Source: DASZRZ01 sp963732925 (GTDB taxonomy: Bacteria; Acidobacteriota; Terriglobia; Terriglobales; Acidobacteriaceae). From it: DNA of 64,000 nucleotides. Shown here piece by piece: positions 8,690 through 17,731 of this stretch (position 1 is the first letter of the stretch; every line of letters starts with the position of its first letter). Position numbers and translations under genes: made by a program. A model generated the notes under the pieces. It ran no database searches. It worked only from the letters and a program-made list of their open reading frames with translations, and was not told where the DNA came from. The stretch is taken from NCBI GenBank assembly GCA_963732925.1, contig CAVTBJ010000012.1:124001-188000 (forward strand), given 5' to 3'.

Positions 8690-8921
8690 CATCCTGCTGA
8701 AAATCCGGAATGCGGGGTAATTTTGGGCATAGCGAAACCTCCGGAAATGGATCTTCAAATGGATCTTCCAGGCGCGGAATTTTCACCCGGCACCTTTTCG
8801 CGGAGATTTCCCCGCTCCGCCGCAGGCTGTCTGCAAGCAGGCGGAAAGCGGCCCCCAGTGATTCTGCAAGGCGGAAAGCGCTTCCTAAGGTCGCTGACAA
8901 ACCTTCGAGCCCGGGCTCTCG

Positions 8922-9317
8922 CTAGAAAGCCGCCGCCCCGGCTTCAGCCACGCTTTGGTCCTGTTCCCCGGAGCCGCCGCTCACTCCGATGGCGCCGACG
9001 ACTTTGCCAGCTTTTTTTAGCGGAATTCCTCCAGCAAACACCATGATGCGGCCGTGGTTGGAAACATGAATGCCGAAGAACTGCCCGCCAGACTGCGAAT
9101 GCTGGGAAAGATCTTGGGTGGAAATATCGAAGGCTCGCGAGGTAAACGCCTTGTTGATAGAAATATCGATGCTCCCCAGCCAGGCTCCATCCATCCGTAC
9201 ATGGGAGACAAGATTCCCGCCCTCGTCCACCACCGCGATGTTCATCGGCTGGCCGATCTGTTGCGCCTTCTTCTCGGCTGCGGCAATCACCCTGCGCGCA
9301 TCTTCCAGACGTACCAT
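8922..9317 (-). CDS. GlcG/HbpS-family protein
   Basis: 131 aa. ATG 9317 is chosen because AAAGGAG lies 7 nt upstream, although the frame is open further. Sequence features of the GlcG/HbpS (DUF336) family are present: NIAVVDEGGNLVSHVRMDGA, INKAFTSRAF, FAGGIPLKK and GAIGVSGGSGEQDQ near the C-terminus. Members bind haem or cobalamin-like ligands or act as small accessory proteins in diol or glycolate metabolism. No haem or diol genes lie nearby, so the ligand is open. Confidence 0.88.
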   Translation of the reverse strand: MVRLEDARRVIAAAEKKAQQIGQPMNIAVVDEGGNLVSHVRMDGAWLGSIDISINKAFTSRAFDISTQDLSQHSQSGGQFFGIHVSNHGRIMVFAGGIPLKKAGKVVGAIGVSGGSGEQDQSVAEAGAAAF

Positions 9318-9462
9318 TTCGTTTCTCCTTTGAGTTGCTGGCAACTGACAATTAGCCTCTAGCCGTGTGATGCATCCATAAAGAAAAAACCGCTCCCGTG
9401 CATGGATGACACTCTCCCGGCCAACACGCATGCGGAGCGAATGCCAAGCTGATTGCGAATAC

Positions 9463-10902
9463 CTATTGCGCCCGGAAACTGTGCAGCATGCGCTCAAAGG
9501 TCGGCTGTAACTGGGAGTAGTCCTCCGCCGGCGCAATGAACACCAGATACAGCATCTGGTTTCCCTGGTCGGGCAGCGCCACCAGCCATTCGTGTTCCCG
9601 CAGCGGCTTGCCATCGTTCCCCTGGATGGGGGAAACTCCCACCATCTGCACTGACTTGGCATCCGTTCCGTTCACTCGAATGTTCTCGTCCTGTCCTACT
9701 TCCCGCATCTCGGGATTCGATTGCCGCAGCTCCGTCAGCAACTCGTGCGTGGACTGGTCGAGCGACCCGGAATTTTCCGGCTGGTAGGCATTGATCATCA
9801 CCCCGTAAGCCACGGAAGTCTCATTCATCCCGCCCTTGGGAGCGATGGTCACCGAGGAAGTCGCATCGCCCATCAACCGCCAGTTTTCCGGATACTCGAT
9901 GCGATAGGAATTGTGATTGAAGGTCTTGAATTTTTTGCTGGGCCGAATGTCGGCGCTGGCCGGGCGTGTCGTTCCCCGGGAACCTTGCCCGCTGTCCGCC
10001 TGACTTGCGATTTCTTCCGCCGTATAGGCCTTGGCCTTTTCCGCGTCCGCCTTGAGGCGCGCGAACTCAGGCGTGTTCCCCAGGTAGCCTTTGGGCGGAT
10101 AGCTGGCGATCTGCTGCCGAATTGCTTCTTCCCGGTTGCCGGGATTGGGATGATCGCTGAAGAACTGCGGACCGTTGGCGCCGCCGTCCTTTTCCAGTTT
10201 CTGGAAAAAGTCCGCCATGGCGCTCGGGTTGTAGCCCGCCTTGTACATCAGCACCGCACCCACCGAGTCGGCCTGCGATTCTGCCTCGCGTGAGTACCGC
10301 AGAAACACCGAATTCAGCCCGAAGCCAATCCCCAACTGCGCCAGTTGGCCCATTACGCTGCCGCCTACCAGGCCTCCCAGCACCGCCAGAGGCACCTCTG
10401 CCAGCACTTGCTTGGAGGCCTGGCGCGTCGAGTGCCGCATATAGACGTGGGACATCTCGTGAGCGATCACTCCCGCCAGTTCGGCCTCATTATCGGCCGC
10501 GCGTATCGTCCCCACATTCACGTAAACCGGCCCGCCCGGCAGCGCGAAGGCATTAATATCCTTCTGCTGAATCACGTGGAAACTGTACTTGTAGGGATTC
10601 TGCGGCAGTTGCGCCTGCAGCTTTTGCCCAATCCGCTGCACGTATTGCGTCAGCGGATCGCTCTCCGGCAACACCGGCATCTGCTTGTTCACTTCCTGCG
10701 AATACTGCTGTCCTAACTGGACGTCCTGCTGCTGCGAGAAAACATTAAATCCCGTGGGCTGGGGAACCACGGGCGCCGACCCCCGGCTCTGAGCCGGAGC
10801 TGCCAGCAGACTGCCGGGCACGGCGAGGGAAAGCGCCAGAAGCGTCGCCATCAGGCGGGAGCGCACCCGTCCGTGCGTCACAGAACGCATTCCAGAATGC
10901 AT
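9463..10902 (-). CDS. M48-family periplasmic metalloprotease (BepA/YfgC-like)
   Basis: 479 aa, ATG with AAAGGAG 8 nt upstream, and an N-terminal signal peptide (LMATLLALSLAVPGSLLAAP). The zinc site HEMSH is in GVIAHEMSHVYMRHSTRQ near residue 150, and the glutamate ligand motif SREAESQADSVG is about 60 residues later. The C-terminal third is a beta-rich domain not seen in short M48 proteases. E. coli BepA degrades misfolded outer-membrane proteins in the periplasm; I infer a similar quality-control job. It lies downstream of the ClpB-like ATPase on the same strand but behind that gene's terminator. Confidence 0.9.
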   Translation of the reverse strand: MHSGMRSVTHGRVRSRLMATLLALSLAVPGSLLAAPAQSRGSAPVVPQPTGFNVFSQQQDVQLGQQYSQEVNKQMPVLPESDPLTQYVQRIGQKLQAQLPQNPYKYSFHVIQQKDINAFALPGGPVYVNVGTIRAADNEAELAGVIAHEMSHVYMRHSTRQASKQVLAEVPLAVLGGLVGGSVMGQLAQLGIGFGLNSVFLRYSREAESQADSVGAVLMYKAGYNPSAMADFFQKLEKDGGANGPQFFSDHPNPGNREEAIRQQIASYPPKGYLGNTPEFARLKADAEKAKAYTAEEIASQADSGQGSRGTTRPASADIRPSKKFKTFNHNSYRIEYPENWRLMGDATSSVTIAPKGGMNETSVAYGVMINAYQPENSGSLDQSTHELLTELRQSNPEMREVGQDENIRVNGTDAKSVQMVGVSPIQGNDGKPLREHEWLVALPDQGNQMLYLVFIAPAEDYSQLQPTFERMLHSFRAQ

Positions 10903-11036
10903 CGGGAATCTCCTTTCAGCCGGTGTTGAGCCGTTGCAGACGCCAGCCCGGAAGATACCAGAAACCTGCGCTCAAAACAGTGCCCTACATTTGATGCCGG
11001 GCCCAACCAGCCCGCATCGCGGATCCGCAACTGAAT

Positions 11037-11070
11037 GCAAAAAAAAGCCCGGCGCTTTAAGCCGGGCAGG
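11037..11070 (-). terminator. Rho-independent terminator of the ClpB-like gene
   Basis: On the minus strand, GCCCGGC / GCCGGGC with a short AT loop is followed by eight T residues. It lies 20-50 nt past the stop codon at 11089. Confidence 0.85.
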
Positions 11071-11088
11071 AGGATGAGGCGAGCGGCG

Positions 11089-12246
11089 CTATTTGTCCAA
11101 AGTGTGGCTGGCGCCGAGTTCCCGGCTGCGCGAAACTCCGCGCGCCGCCCGTGCCGCCGTTGGCGCGGCGAACTCAGGACCGTATTTCTCCAGCAGCACA
11201 GGGACCAGGGCTCCTTCCGCTTCTTTGACGAATACCATGCGGTTTTCCTGCCCCAGGTCGATGCGGATAAAGTCTCCCAGCCGGATTTGCCCCGTCGCCA
11301 CCAGGTTCGCCAAAGGAAACACCACGTTCCGTTCAATGGCGCGTTTCAGGTGCCTTGCCCCATACTTGGGATCGGTCCCCTCTTCCAGCAGAAATTGCTT
11401 TGCCTTCGCTGTGCAGGTGAAGACGAACTGCTTGTTTCCCGTGGCCTGCAGGATGCGTTGCTGCACCATCCCCAGTTCAATTTCCAGGATCTTCTCCAGG
11501 TGCTCGGAACGCAGCGTCTTGAACACCACCACTTTATCGATGCGGTTCATGAACTCCGGCGAAAACTTCCGCCGGGCCGCTTCCTGAGCGGTGCGCGTAA
11601 TTTTGTCGTCGAAGCCGCTGTCGATCGCCCCCGGCTTCTGGAAAAAGCCCATGCCGCCGCTCATCAGGTCGGTCATCTCCGTCGCCCCCAGGTTCGAGGT
11701 CATGAAGATCATGCACTGCGATAGATCCACCCGGCGGTTGTCGCCCAGGGTCAGGGTGGCCTTATCTAGAATTCCCAGCAGCAATTGCCACAGCGCGTCG
11801 GAGGCCTTTTCGATTTCGTCGAACAGCAGCAGGGAAAGCTTCAGCTTTTCCGTGTGCCACTGGTTGAGCGCTTCCTGGGTGAGCAGCGGATGCGTTTCCC
11901 GGTGTCCCAGATACCCCGGAGGAGATCCGATCAATTTCGCGATTTCGTGAGAGTGCTGGAATTCCGCACAGTCGATTTTGATGCAGGCTCGCGACTCTCC
12001 AAACAGCGCTTCCGACACCGACTCCACTACTCGCGTTTTCCCCGAACCGGTTGGCCCCAGAAAGAGCAAGTTGCCCACCGGGCGTCCCGGGGCGTTCAGC
12101 CCCGCCAGGAACATCTGGTAAATCTCCGTGACCTTCTCTACGGCCTGATCTTGTCCCACGATCCGGCGGCGCAACGCGCCTTCGAATTCCAGCGCTTCCG
12201 AGCTCCGGCGAGAAGGGTCGAGTGTTGCGTTAAGACCGGTTTTCAT
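11089..12246 (-). CDS. Single-ring AAA+ ATPase resembling ClpB domain 2
   Basis: 385 aa. Walker A GPTGSGKT near residue 70, Walker B LLLFDEIEKAS near 145, sensor-1 FMTSNLG, Arg finger FMNRIDKVVVF, and the ClpB D2-small domain KYGARHLKRAIERNVVFPLA near the C-terminus. Only the second AAA module is present. The N domain, the first ATPase ring and the middle coiled coil of ClpB (about 860 aa) are absent, as are the zinc finger and IGF-type loop of ClpX. It is probably a stand-alone unfoldase or remodelling factor. It has its own terminator. The partner is unknown. Confidence 0.85.
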   Translation of the reverse strand: MKTGLNATLDPSRRSSEALEFEGALRRRIVGQDQAVEKVTEIYQMFLAGLNAPGRPVGNLLFLGPTGSGKTRVVESVSEALFGESRACIKIDCAEFQHSHEIAKLIGSPPGYLGHRETHPLLTQEALNQWHTEKLKLSLLLFDEIEKASDALWQLLLGILDKATLTLGDNRRVDLSQCMIFMTSNLGATEMTDLMSGGMGFFQKPGAIDSGFDDKITRTAQEAARRKFSPEFMNRIDKVVVFKTLRSEHLEKILEIELGMVQQRILQATGNKQFVFTCTAKAKQFLLEEGTDPKYGARHLKRAIERNVVFPLANLVATGQIRLGDFIRIDLGQENRMVFVKEAEGALVPVLLEKYGPEFAAPTAARAARGVSRSRELGASHTLDK

Positions 12247-12514
12247 AATCCCTTACTTCCACGGGATTGTTCCCGCCGAGCAGGAACATGCATTTGGATT
12301 GAGATGGGAAAGCGTTGCATTAAGTTGTGCATGCGTGATTTTTTCGCTCTGCTTCCCAACCTCTGCAAAGATTAGATGCGTTTGCCCCGCTTCACGATAC
12401 GTGGACTTCCATCCAGATCTTTCCCGCCTTGTCCAACCTGTTTTTCCCGCAAACGTACATGGCCCGTCCGTCATTTGTGGCCTTGGGAAATCAGATGCTA
12501 GCTTCCGATCTATT

Positions 12515-14218
12515 GTGAACTCATGCACCTCGCGCCTGCGCGCGCCCCTGGCTTGGACCATTGCATTCACGCTTCTGGGAGTGGCGATTCTCGTCGTGTT
12601 TTCTCCGTTCGCCAAACGGGCGTTGCAGACGAAAACGACGGCTTTCGCTGCGGAAAAGCCCAAAGCCTCCCAATCAGCCCGGGCAGAACCTGCCCCGGCG
12701 TTCCGGCTTCAGCCTGCATCGGAGCCGGTATGGCAAGAGCCCTCGTCCACCCAAGGCGGCAAAATTGTTGCCCTTGCCGAGCGGACCACCGAGAGCTCCG
12801 TCCGCCCCGGCTCCGAGGCCTTGGACTCTCAATCTCTGGGCGCCACCGTCACTCACACCGCCCAGCGGGGAGAAACCATGCCTGGACTGGTGCATCGTTT
12901 TCTGCCCGCCAGTTCCTACATGACGGGCTCGGAACTGGAAGCCGAGATCCGCGCTGCTAACCCCGGCGTGCCCAAGGTCTACCTGAAGGCAGGCGAGATT
13001 CTGCGCATCCCTGGCATCGATGCCCCCACCAGCGAGCAGCCCCTCGGGATCTCCAGCAACTTTGAAGTTCGGGCCATCTACCTCACCGGCATCATGGCCG
13101 GCAGCGCGCGCGGGCTCGACCTGGTCCGCCGCTGGCGCTCGGTGGGCGGCAACGCCGTGGTCTTCGATATCAAGGATAGTGACGGCATCGTCAATATTCC
13201 CTTTGACAACTCTCTCAATGCCTCCGCGCCGCGCGGCCCCACCATCCGCAATTTGGCCAAGTACACTCACTGGCTGCACCAGCAGGGCATGGTTGCCATC
13301 GGCCGCGTCGCCATCTTCAAAGACCAACGCATGGTCGCCCGCCATCCCGAGCTGGCCGTCCGTTCCCGCAGCACCGGCCAGCCCTGGCGAGAAAACGGCA
13401 AGCTGGTCTGGACGGACTCTTCCCGCCGCGAGGTGCAGGACTTCAACATTGAGCTCGCCCGTTCGGCAGCCAAATCCGGAGTGGATGAAATCCAGTTCGA
13501 CTATGTGCGCTTTCCCGCCGAGGGCGATCAGGCCGATGCCCAGTTCGCCTTTCAGCAGGAGCATCCCGGCTGGCGCCGTTCCGACGTGATCACCGACTTC
13601 GTCTCCCGCGCCTACCGCCAGCTCAAGCCCATGGGCGTCCTGTTCTCGCTCGACGTGTTCGGCGTCGTGGCCTGGCAGCGTCCCGTGGATGTCGCCAGCA
13701 TCGGCCAGGACATTCCCCACATGGCCCGGAACTGCGACGTGCTTTCGCCCATGATCTACCCCTCGCACTTTTTCGGCATGGACGGCTATCGCCTGCCTGG
13801 CGACGCCCCTGAGCACTTCATCGGCAGTTCCATGCAAAAGTTTGAACAGATCACGGCCGGCACCGGCGTGGTGATTCGCCCTTGGCTGCAGGCTTTCGGC
13901 TGGCGCACCAAAACCTACTCGCCCGAATACGTCGAGCTGCAAATCCGGGTGGCGCGGGAGAAGAACGGACTGGGATTCCTGCTTTGGAACGCCCGCAACG
14001 ACTACAGCCGGCCCTATGAGGCTATGGCAGTGATGTCGCGCGATCCCGAGCGCTTCTTTCGCGGCGATCAGGTCCCCGGTCGCGGCAAACTCGCCCGCAA
14101 CCTGGCCTCCGCCCAGCCTCAGTTAAGCGACTCCCATTTGAAGGACCAGGCGCCCGCGCAGGTTCAGGCGCAACAGTCCGAAGCCGCCGCCAGCAGCACC
14201 TCCGGCGCAGGCCTCTGA
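12515..14218 (+). CDS. DUF4015 putative glycoside hydrolase with LysM-like module
   Basis: About 567 aa from GTG 12515, chosen because the predicted inner-membrane anchor (WTIAFTLLGVAILVVF) then lies at the N-terminus. The frame is open back to 12299 but that part has poor protein character, and no ribosome site decides. After a linker, HTAQRGETMPGLVHRF to YLKAGEILRIPG resembles LysM. The rest is the DUF4015 TIM-barrel-like domain: VVFDIKDSDG, IGRVAIFKDQ, VDEIQFDYVRFPAEG, FSLDVFGVVAW, SPMIYPSHF and RPWLQAFGW. A wall- or exopolysaccharide-acting enzyme is likely. The tail is low-complexity. Confidence 0.82.
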   Translation: MNSCTSRLRAPLAWTIAFTLLGVAILVVFSPFAKRALQTKTTAFAAEKPKASQSARAEPAPAFRLQPASEPVWQEPSSTQGGKIVALAERTTESSVRPGSEALDSQSLGATVTHTAQRGETMPGLVHRFLPASSYMTGSELEAEIRAANPGVPKVYLKAGEILRIPGIDAPTSEQPLGISSNFEVRAIYLTGIMAGSARGLDLVRRWRSVGGNAVVFDIKDSDGIVNIPFDNSLNASAPRGPTIRNLAKYTHWLHQQGMVAIGRVAIFKDQRMVARHPELAVRSRSTGQPWRENGKLVWTDSSRREVQDFNIELARSAAKSGVDEIQFDYVRFPAEGDQADAQFAFQQEHPGWRRSDVITDFVSRAYRQLKPMGVLFSLDVFGVVAWQRPVDVASIGQDIPHMARNCDVLSPMIYPSHFFGMDGYRLPGDAPEHFIGSSMQKFEQITAGTGVVIRPWLQAFGWRTKTYSPEYVELQIRVAREKNGLGFLLWNARNDYSRPYEAMAVMSRDPERFFRGDQVPGRGKLARNLASAQPQLSDSHLKDQAPAQVQAQQSEAAASSTSGAGL

Positions 14219-14381
14219 TTGCAGGCCTGATTCCTGGGTGAGGCATCTGGGGATGGGTGCCCACATCCGTCCGCCCTTCCCAATCCTCTGTGTTCCGTAC
14301 CTCGGCGGCGGGAGTCCTTGAGCCTGAAACTCTGATTCCTCTGTGCAGGTTTTTGCGGAATCGCCCTTTTCCCGGCTCGGT

Positions 14382-14387
14382 TATAAT
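14382..14387 (+). promoter_or_regulatory. Possible -10 element upstream of ilvE
   Basis: A perfect TATAAT in an A+T-rich pocket, about 120 nt before the ilvE start. I see no good -35 at 16-18 nt. The leader between it and the gene contains two short hairpins (CCACTTTCGAGTGG and GGCGTGAGGACGCC). Confidence 0.35.
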
Positions 14388-14507
14388 TTTTTCTGATACT
14401 GCACCGCACGCTTCATTTATAAGCATTCGCACTCCATGCGCTATAAATTAAGCAGATCCACTTTCGAGTGGTCGGCGTGAGGACGCCAGTTTCAGGAGAG
14501 CCGCGCA

Positions 14508-15447
14508 ATGGCCATTCAAACTACCGACAAGATTTGGAAAAACGGGAAACTCATTCCCTGGCAGGAAGCTACGCTTCATGTGATGTCCCACGTGGTGCAT
14601 TACGGGTCGGCGGTCTTTGAAGGCATCCGCTGTTACGCTCCCAAGGACAGTCCTGCCATCTTCCGCGCCAGCGAGCACATGGACCGCCTGCTGAACTCGG
14701 CGAAAATCTACCGCATGCCGGTGGACTACACTCGCGAGCAACTGGTGACGGCGCCTGGGCGATCTCGTCCGCGCTAACGGCGTCTGGCCCTGCTATCTGC
14801 GCCCCATTATTGTGCGCGGCTATGGCGAGCTGGGCGTCAATCCCATGAACACGCCGGTCGATGTTTACATCGCCAACTTCCCCTGGGGACGCTACCTGGG
14901 CAATCCCGAAGAGGGCGTGGATGTTTGCGTGTCGTCGTGGAACCGCCTGGCGCCCAACACGCTGCCCGCCATGGCTAAGGCCGGCGCCAATTACATGAAC
15001 TCCCAGCTTATGAAGATGGAAGCCATCCTCAACGGCTACGTGGAAGGCATTGCCCTTGACACCAGCGGCTACGTGAGCGAAGGCTCGGGGGAAAACATCT
15101 TCGTGGTGCGCAATGGAACGCTCATGACCACGCCGCTGGGCAACTCGGTGCTCCCCGGCATTACCCGCGATGCCGTCATGCAGCTCGCCCGCGACCTGGG
15201 CATTCCCCTGGTCGAGCAGATGATTCCGCGCGAAATGCTCTACATCGCCGACGAGGTCTTCTTCACCGGCACCGCGGCGGAGGTCACCCCGATTCGCTCC
15301 GTGGACAAGATCACCGTGGGCAACGGCAACCTCGGACCCATCACCCGCCAGATTCAGAAGGAATTCTTCGGCATCGTCAGCGGCAATGCGCCCGACCGCC
15401 ACAACTGGTTCACGCCTGTCCCGGTCAAGCAGCCGGTCGGCGCCTGA
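14508..15447 (+). CDS. ilvE: Branched-chain amino acid aminotransferase, frameshifted
   Basis: A PLP class IV aminotransferase for the last step of Val/Leu/Ile synthesis. The first frame (from ATG 14508, CAGGAG upstream) gives WKNGKLIPWQEATLHVMSH and SAVFEGIRCY and ends inside REQLVTA. The second frame continues DLVRANGVWPCYLRP to the stop at 15447, with AKAGANYMNSQLMKMEA (PLP lysine), ISEGSGEN-type VSEGSGENIF, GITRDAVM and ADEVFFTGTAAEVTPIRSVD. One extra C at about 14754 restores a single frame of roughly 312 aa, normal for the family. Both parts are well conserved, so a recent mutation or a sequence error is more likely than an old pseudogene. Confidence 0.9.
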
Positions 15448-15510
15448 GCCGATCCCGCGGGTGCGCTTGTGCCCCATATCTGTCCGGTTTTGCCAGACCC
15501 GGTTCCTTCA

Positions 15511-15545
15511 ACCGGTGGCGCAGGTCTTCAGACCTGCGATTTAAG
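15511..15545 (+). repeat. Short hairpin repeat, copy 1
   Basis: CCGGTGGCGCAGG, then a hairpin whose arms pair (GCAGGTCT/AGACCTGC), then CGATTTAAG. A close relative lies at 57650-57682 with compensating changes in the arms. It is intergenic and non-coding. Confidence 0.6.
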
Positions 15546-15991
15546 CCGTCCCCTTTTTCACTTTGTCATTCCGAGGAGCGCCGAGGAAGCCCGGAGGGCG
15601 ACCCAAAGCGCGACGAGGAATCTCGGTGTTCCGTGTTTCCAACTCACAGGCAGAAGTGGCTTTCAGTCTGCTTCCCGCGCTCGATAGCCCCACGCCGGGT
15701 GTCCCATATCTGCCTTCGCGCCGCCCTCGCAGCCGCTCCCAGTAAAAACTCTTTTCTTTTCAATGCTTTCCCTTGACTTTCCCCCAATATTTTGCCAAGC
15801 CTTCCCCGCTAAGTTGAATATTTTGAAGATTTGTCCAAAGGAGGGGGTACCCCGCGCATTCCTGAAAGAGTCCTGCTGTTTTCCCGCTTCCCGCGCACCA
15901 TGGTTCATTCCCGTTATGAACCCTTGGCTACATTGCCCCTTGACCCCCTCCGTGGTACGTTCGCCCCACTGGCAGTTGTCAAAGGAAAACC
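15546..15991. other. Intergenic, no gene seen
   Basis: About 440 bp between ilvE and pilT. It begins with a G/A-rich stretch of a kind that recurs between acidobacterial genes (CCGAGGAGCGCCGAGGAAG) and becomes A+T-rich after 15740, presumably the pilT promoter. AAAGGA (15981-15986) is the pilT ribosome site. Confidence 0.4.
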
Positions 15992-17119
15992 ATGCAGATC
16001 GACGATCTCCTGCGTATCGCCATGGAGCGCAAGGCCTCCGATCTTCACCTGAAAGTGGGGAACTATCCTCACGTGCGGGTCGATGGCGAGCTTGTGCCCC
16101 TGAGCGATATGACTCGCGTCACTGCCGAAGACATGCTGAGCATGGCCTTTAGCATGATGTCCAACCGGCAGAAGCAGAAGTTCAAGGAGAACGCTGAGCT
16201 CGACATGGCCTACGGGGTCGCCGGACTGGGCCGCTTCCGCGTGAACGTCTTCCAGCAGCGCGGAAATGTCGGACTGGTGTTGCGCGTCATCCCCACCAAG
16301 ATTCGTCCTCTGGATGAGCTCTACATGCCCCGCATCGTGGAGCAGATCTGCGAGGAAGCTCGCGGCCTGGTGCTGGTCACCGGTGTTACCGGTTCCGGCA
16401 AGTCCACCACCCTGGCGGCCATGATCGACCGCATCAACTCCACCCGCCCCGAACACATCATCACCATCGAAGATCCCATCGAATTCCTGCACCGCGACAA
16501 AAAAGGCTTTGTGAACCAGCGCGAGGTGGAAGTGGACACGCCTTCCTTCGCCTCCGCCCTGCGCGCCAGCCTGCGCCAGGACCCGGACGTAATTCTGGTG
16601 GGCGAAATGCGCGACCTGGAAACTATTTCGACAGCGCTGCACGCCGCCGAAACTGGACACCTCGTGTTCTCCACCTTGCACACCCTCGATGCCGTGGAAA
16701 CGGTGAACCGCATCATCTCCGTGTTCCCTCCGCCGGAGCAGAAGCAGGTCCGCCTGCAGCTGGCCGCCACCCTGCGCGCCGTGGTCAGCCAGCGCCTGGT
16801 CAAGCGCTGCGACGACGAGGGAGGCCGCGTTCCCGCTGTTGAAGTGCTCATTTCCACTCCCTTCGTGCGCGAATGTCTGGTAGTTCCGGAGAAGACCCGC
16901 ATGATCAAGGAAGCACTGGCCGCGGGCACCTCGCAGTACGGCATGCAGACTTTCGACCAGTCGCTCTACGATCTGTACTCGCAGGGCCTGATCACCTACG
17001 AAGTCGCCCTGGAGAACGCTTCCAATCCCGACGACTTCAAGCTGCGCGTGCAGGGCATCAGCGGCACGGCCGACTCCACTCGCGAGCAGATGCACATGTC
17101 CCCCAGTTTCGGGAGATAG
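15992..17119 (+). CDS. pilT: Type IV pilus retraction ATPase PilT
   Basis: 375 aa, ATG with AAAGGA 6-7 nt upstream. An N-terminal PAS-like region (ASDLHLKVGNYPHVRVDG) is followed by the GspE/PilT motor: Walker A GVTGSGKST near residue 135, Asp box TIEDPIEFLH, Walker B ILVGEMRDLET and His box STLHTLDAVETVNRI. Length matches the family. It powers pilus retraction for twitching or DNA uptake at the inner membrane. No other pilus gene is in the window. recX follows 62 bp later and may be co-transcribed. Confidence 0.96.
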   Translation: MQIDDLLRIAMERKASDLHLKVGNYPHVRVDGELVPLSDMTRVTAEDMLSMAFSMMSNRQKQKFKENAELDMAYGVAGLGRFRVNVFQQRGNVGLVLRVIPTKIRPLDELYMPRIVEQICEEARGLVLVTGVTGSGKSTTLAAMIDRINSTRPEHIITIEDPIEFLHRDKKGFVNQREVEVDTPSFASALRASLRQDPDVILVGEMRDLETISTALHAAETGHLVFSTLHTLDAVETVNRIISVFPPPEQKQVRLQLAATLRAVVSQRLVKRCDDEGGRVPAVEVLISTPFVRECLVVPEKTRMIKEALAAGTSQYGMQTFDQSLYDLYSQGLITYEVALENASNPDDFKLRVQGISGTADSTREQMHMSPSFGR

Positions 17120-17181
17120 AAGAGGCATTTGCCGGGAAAGCAATCTCCATACGGGAGGCATTTGCGTTACAGTGCATCCGT

Positions 17182-17730
17182 ATGCCCTTTCAGCGTGCCG
17201 CAAGAAGCTGGAACGAAGCCGCACTCTACGAATACGCCGTGCTCGCGCTGGGTCGCCGCATGCGTTCCGTGGCCGAGCTGAAACGCCTGATGCGGCAGCG
17301 CGTGGGAAAGAACCACCCCGATCCCGAACTGCTGATCGACGTGGTCATCGCCCGGCTCAAAGAGCAGCACTACCTCAACGACTCCAGCTACGCCAGCGTT
17401 TATGCATCGCTGCGCAAGGAAAACAGCAAGTTCGGACGCCAGCGCGTGATCTCGGACCTGAAGTCCCGCGGAGTGCACCCGGATGTGATCGACACCACCG
17501 TTTCCGCTGCCTACGCTGGAGTGAACGAAGAGAAACTGGCACGCGACTACCTCAAGCGCAAGCGCATGGCCAAACCGGTGAACCAGAAGCAGGCCGCGCG
17601 CGTATTTCGAAACTTGCTGCGCGCGGGATTTCGTTCGCAAACCATTCTTTCCATCCTGAAGAAGTGGGATGTAGACGACGAGGTGCTCAGCTCGCTTGAG
17701 TCCGAAGCGGAAACCGAGACGCAGACCTGA
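17182..17730 (+). CDS. recX: Regulatory protein RecX
   Basis: 182 aa. RecX family, an inhibitor and modulator of RecA filaments. Three-helix repeats are visible: LYEYAVLALGRRMRSVAELKRLMRQR, VIARLKEQHYLNDSSYASVY, FGRQRVISDLKSRGVHPDVID, and a C-terminal repeat. ATG 17182 is chosen as the first codon giving the family's usual N-terminus; there is no strong ribosome site. It lies behind pilT rather than recA and ends 1 bp from the convergent kinase gene. Confidence 0.9.
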   Translation: MPFQRAARSWNEAALYEYAVLALGRRMRSVAELKRLMRQRVGKNHPDPELLIDVVIARLKEQHYLNDSSYASVYASLRKENSKFGRQRVISDLKSRGVHPDVIDTTVSAAYAGVNEEKLARDYLKRKRMAKPVNQKQAARVFRNLLRAGFRSQTILSILKKWDVDDEVLSSLESEAETETQT

Positions 17731-17731
17731 C

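Noticed and set aside
7484..8758. Long minus-strand frame opposite the site-2 protease
   Set aside because: His/Gln/Gly-rich shadow of a gene with clear catalytic motifs.
12674..13942. Long minus-strand frame opposite the DUF4015 gene
   Set aside because: Shadow frame; no domain and no ribosome site.
15914..17224. Long minus-strand frame opposite pilT
   Set aside because: Shadow of pilT; composition is His/Gln-rich noise.
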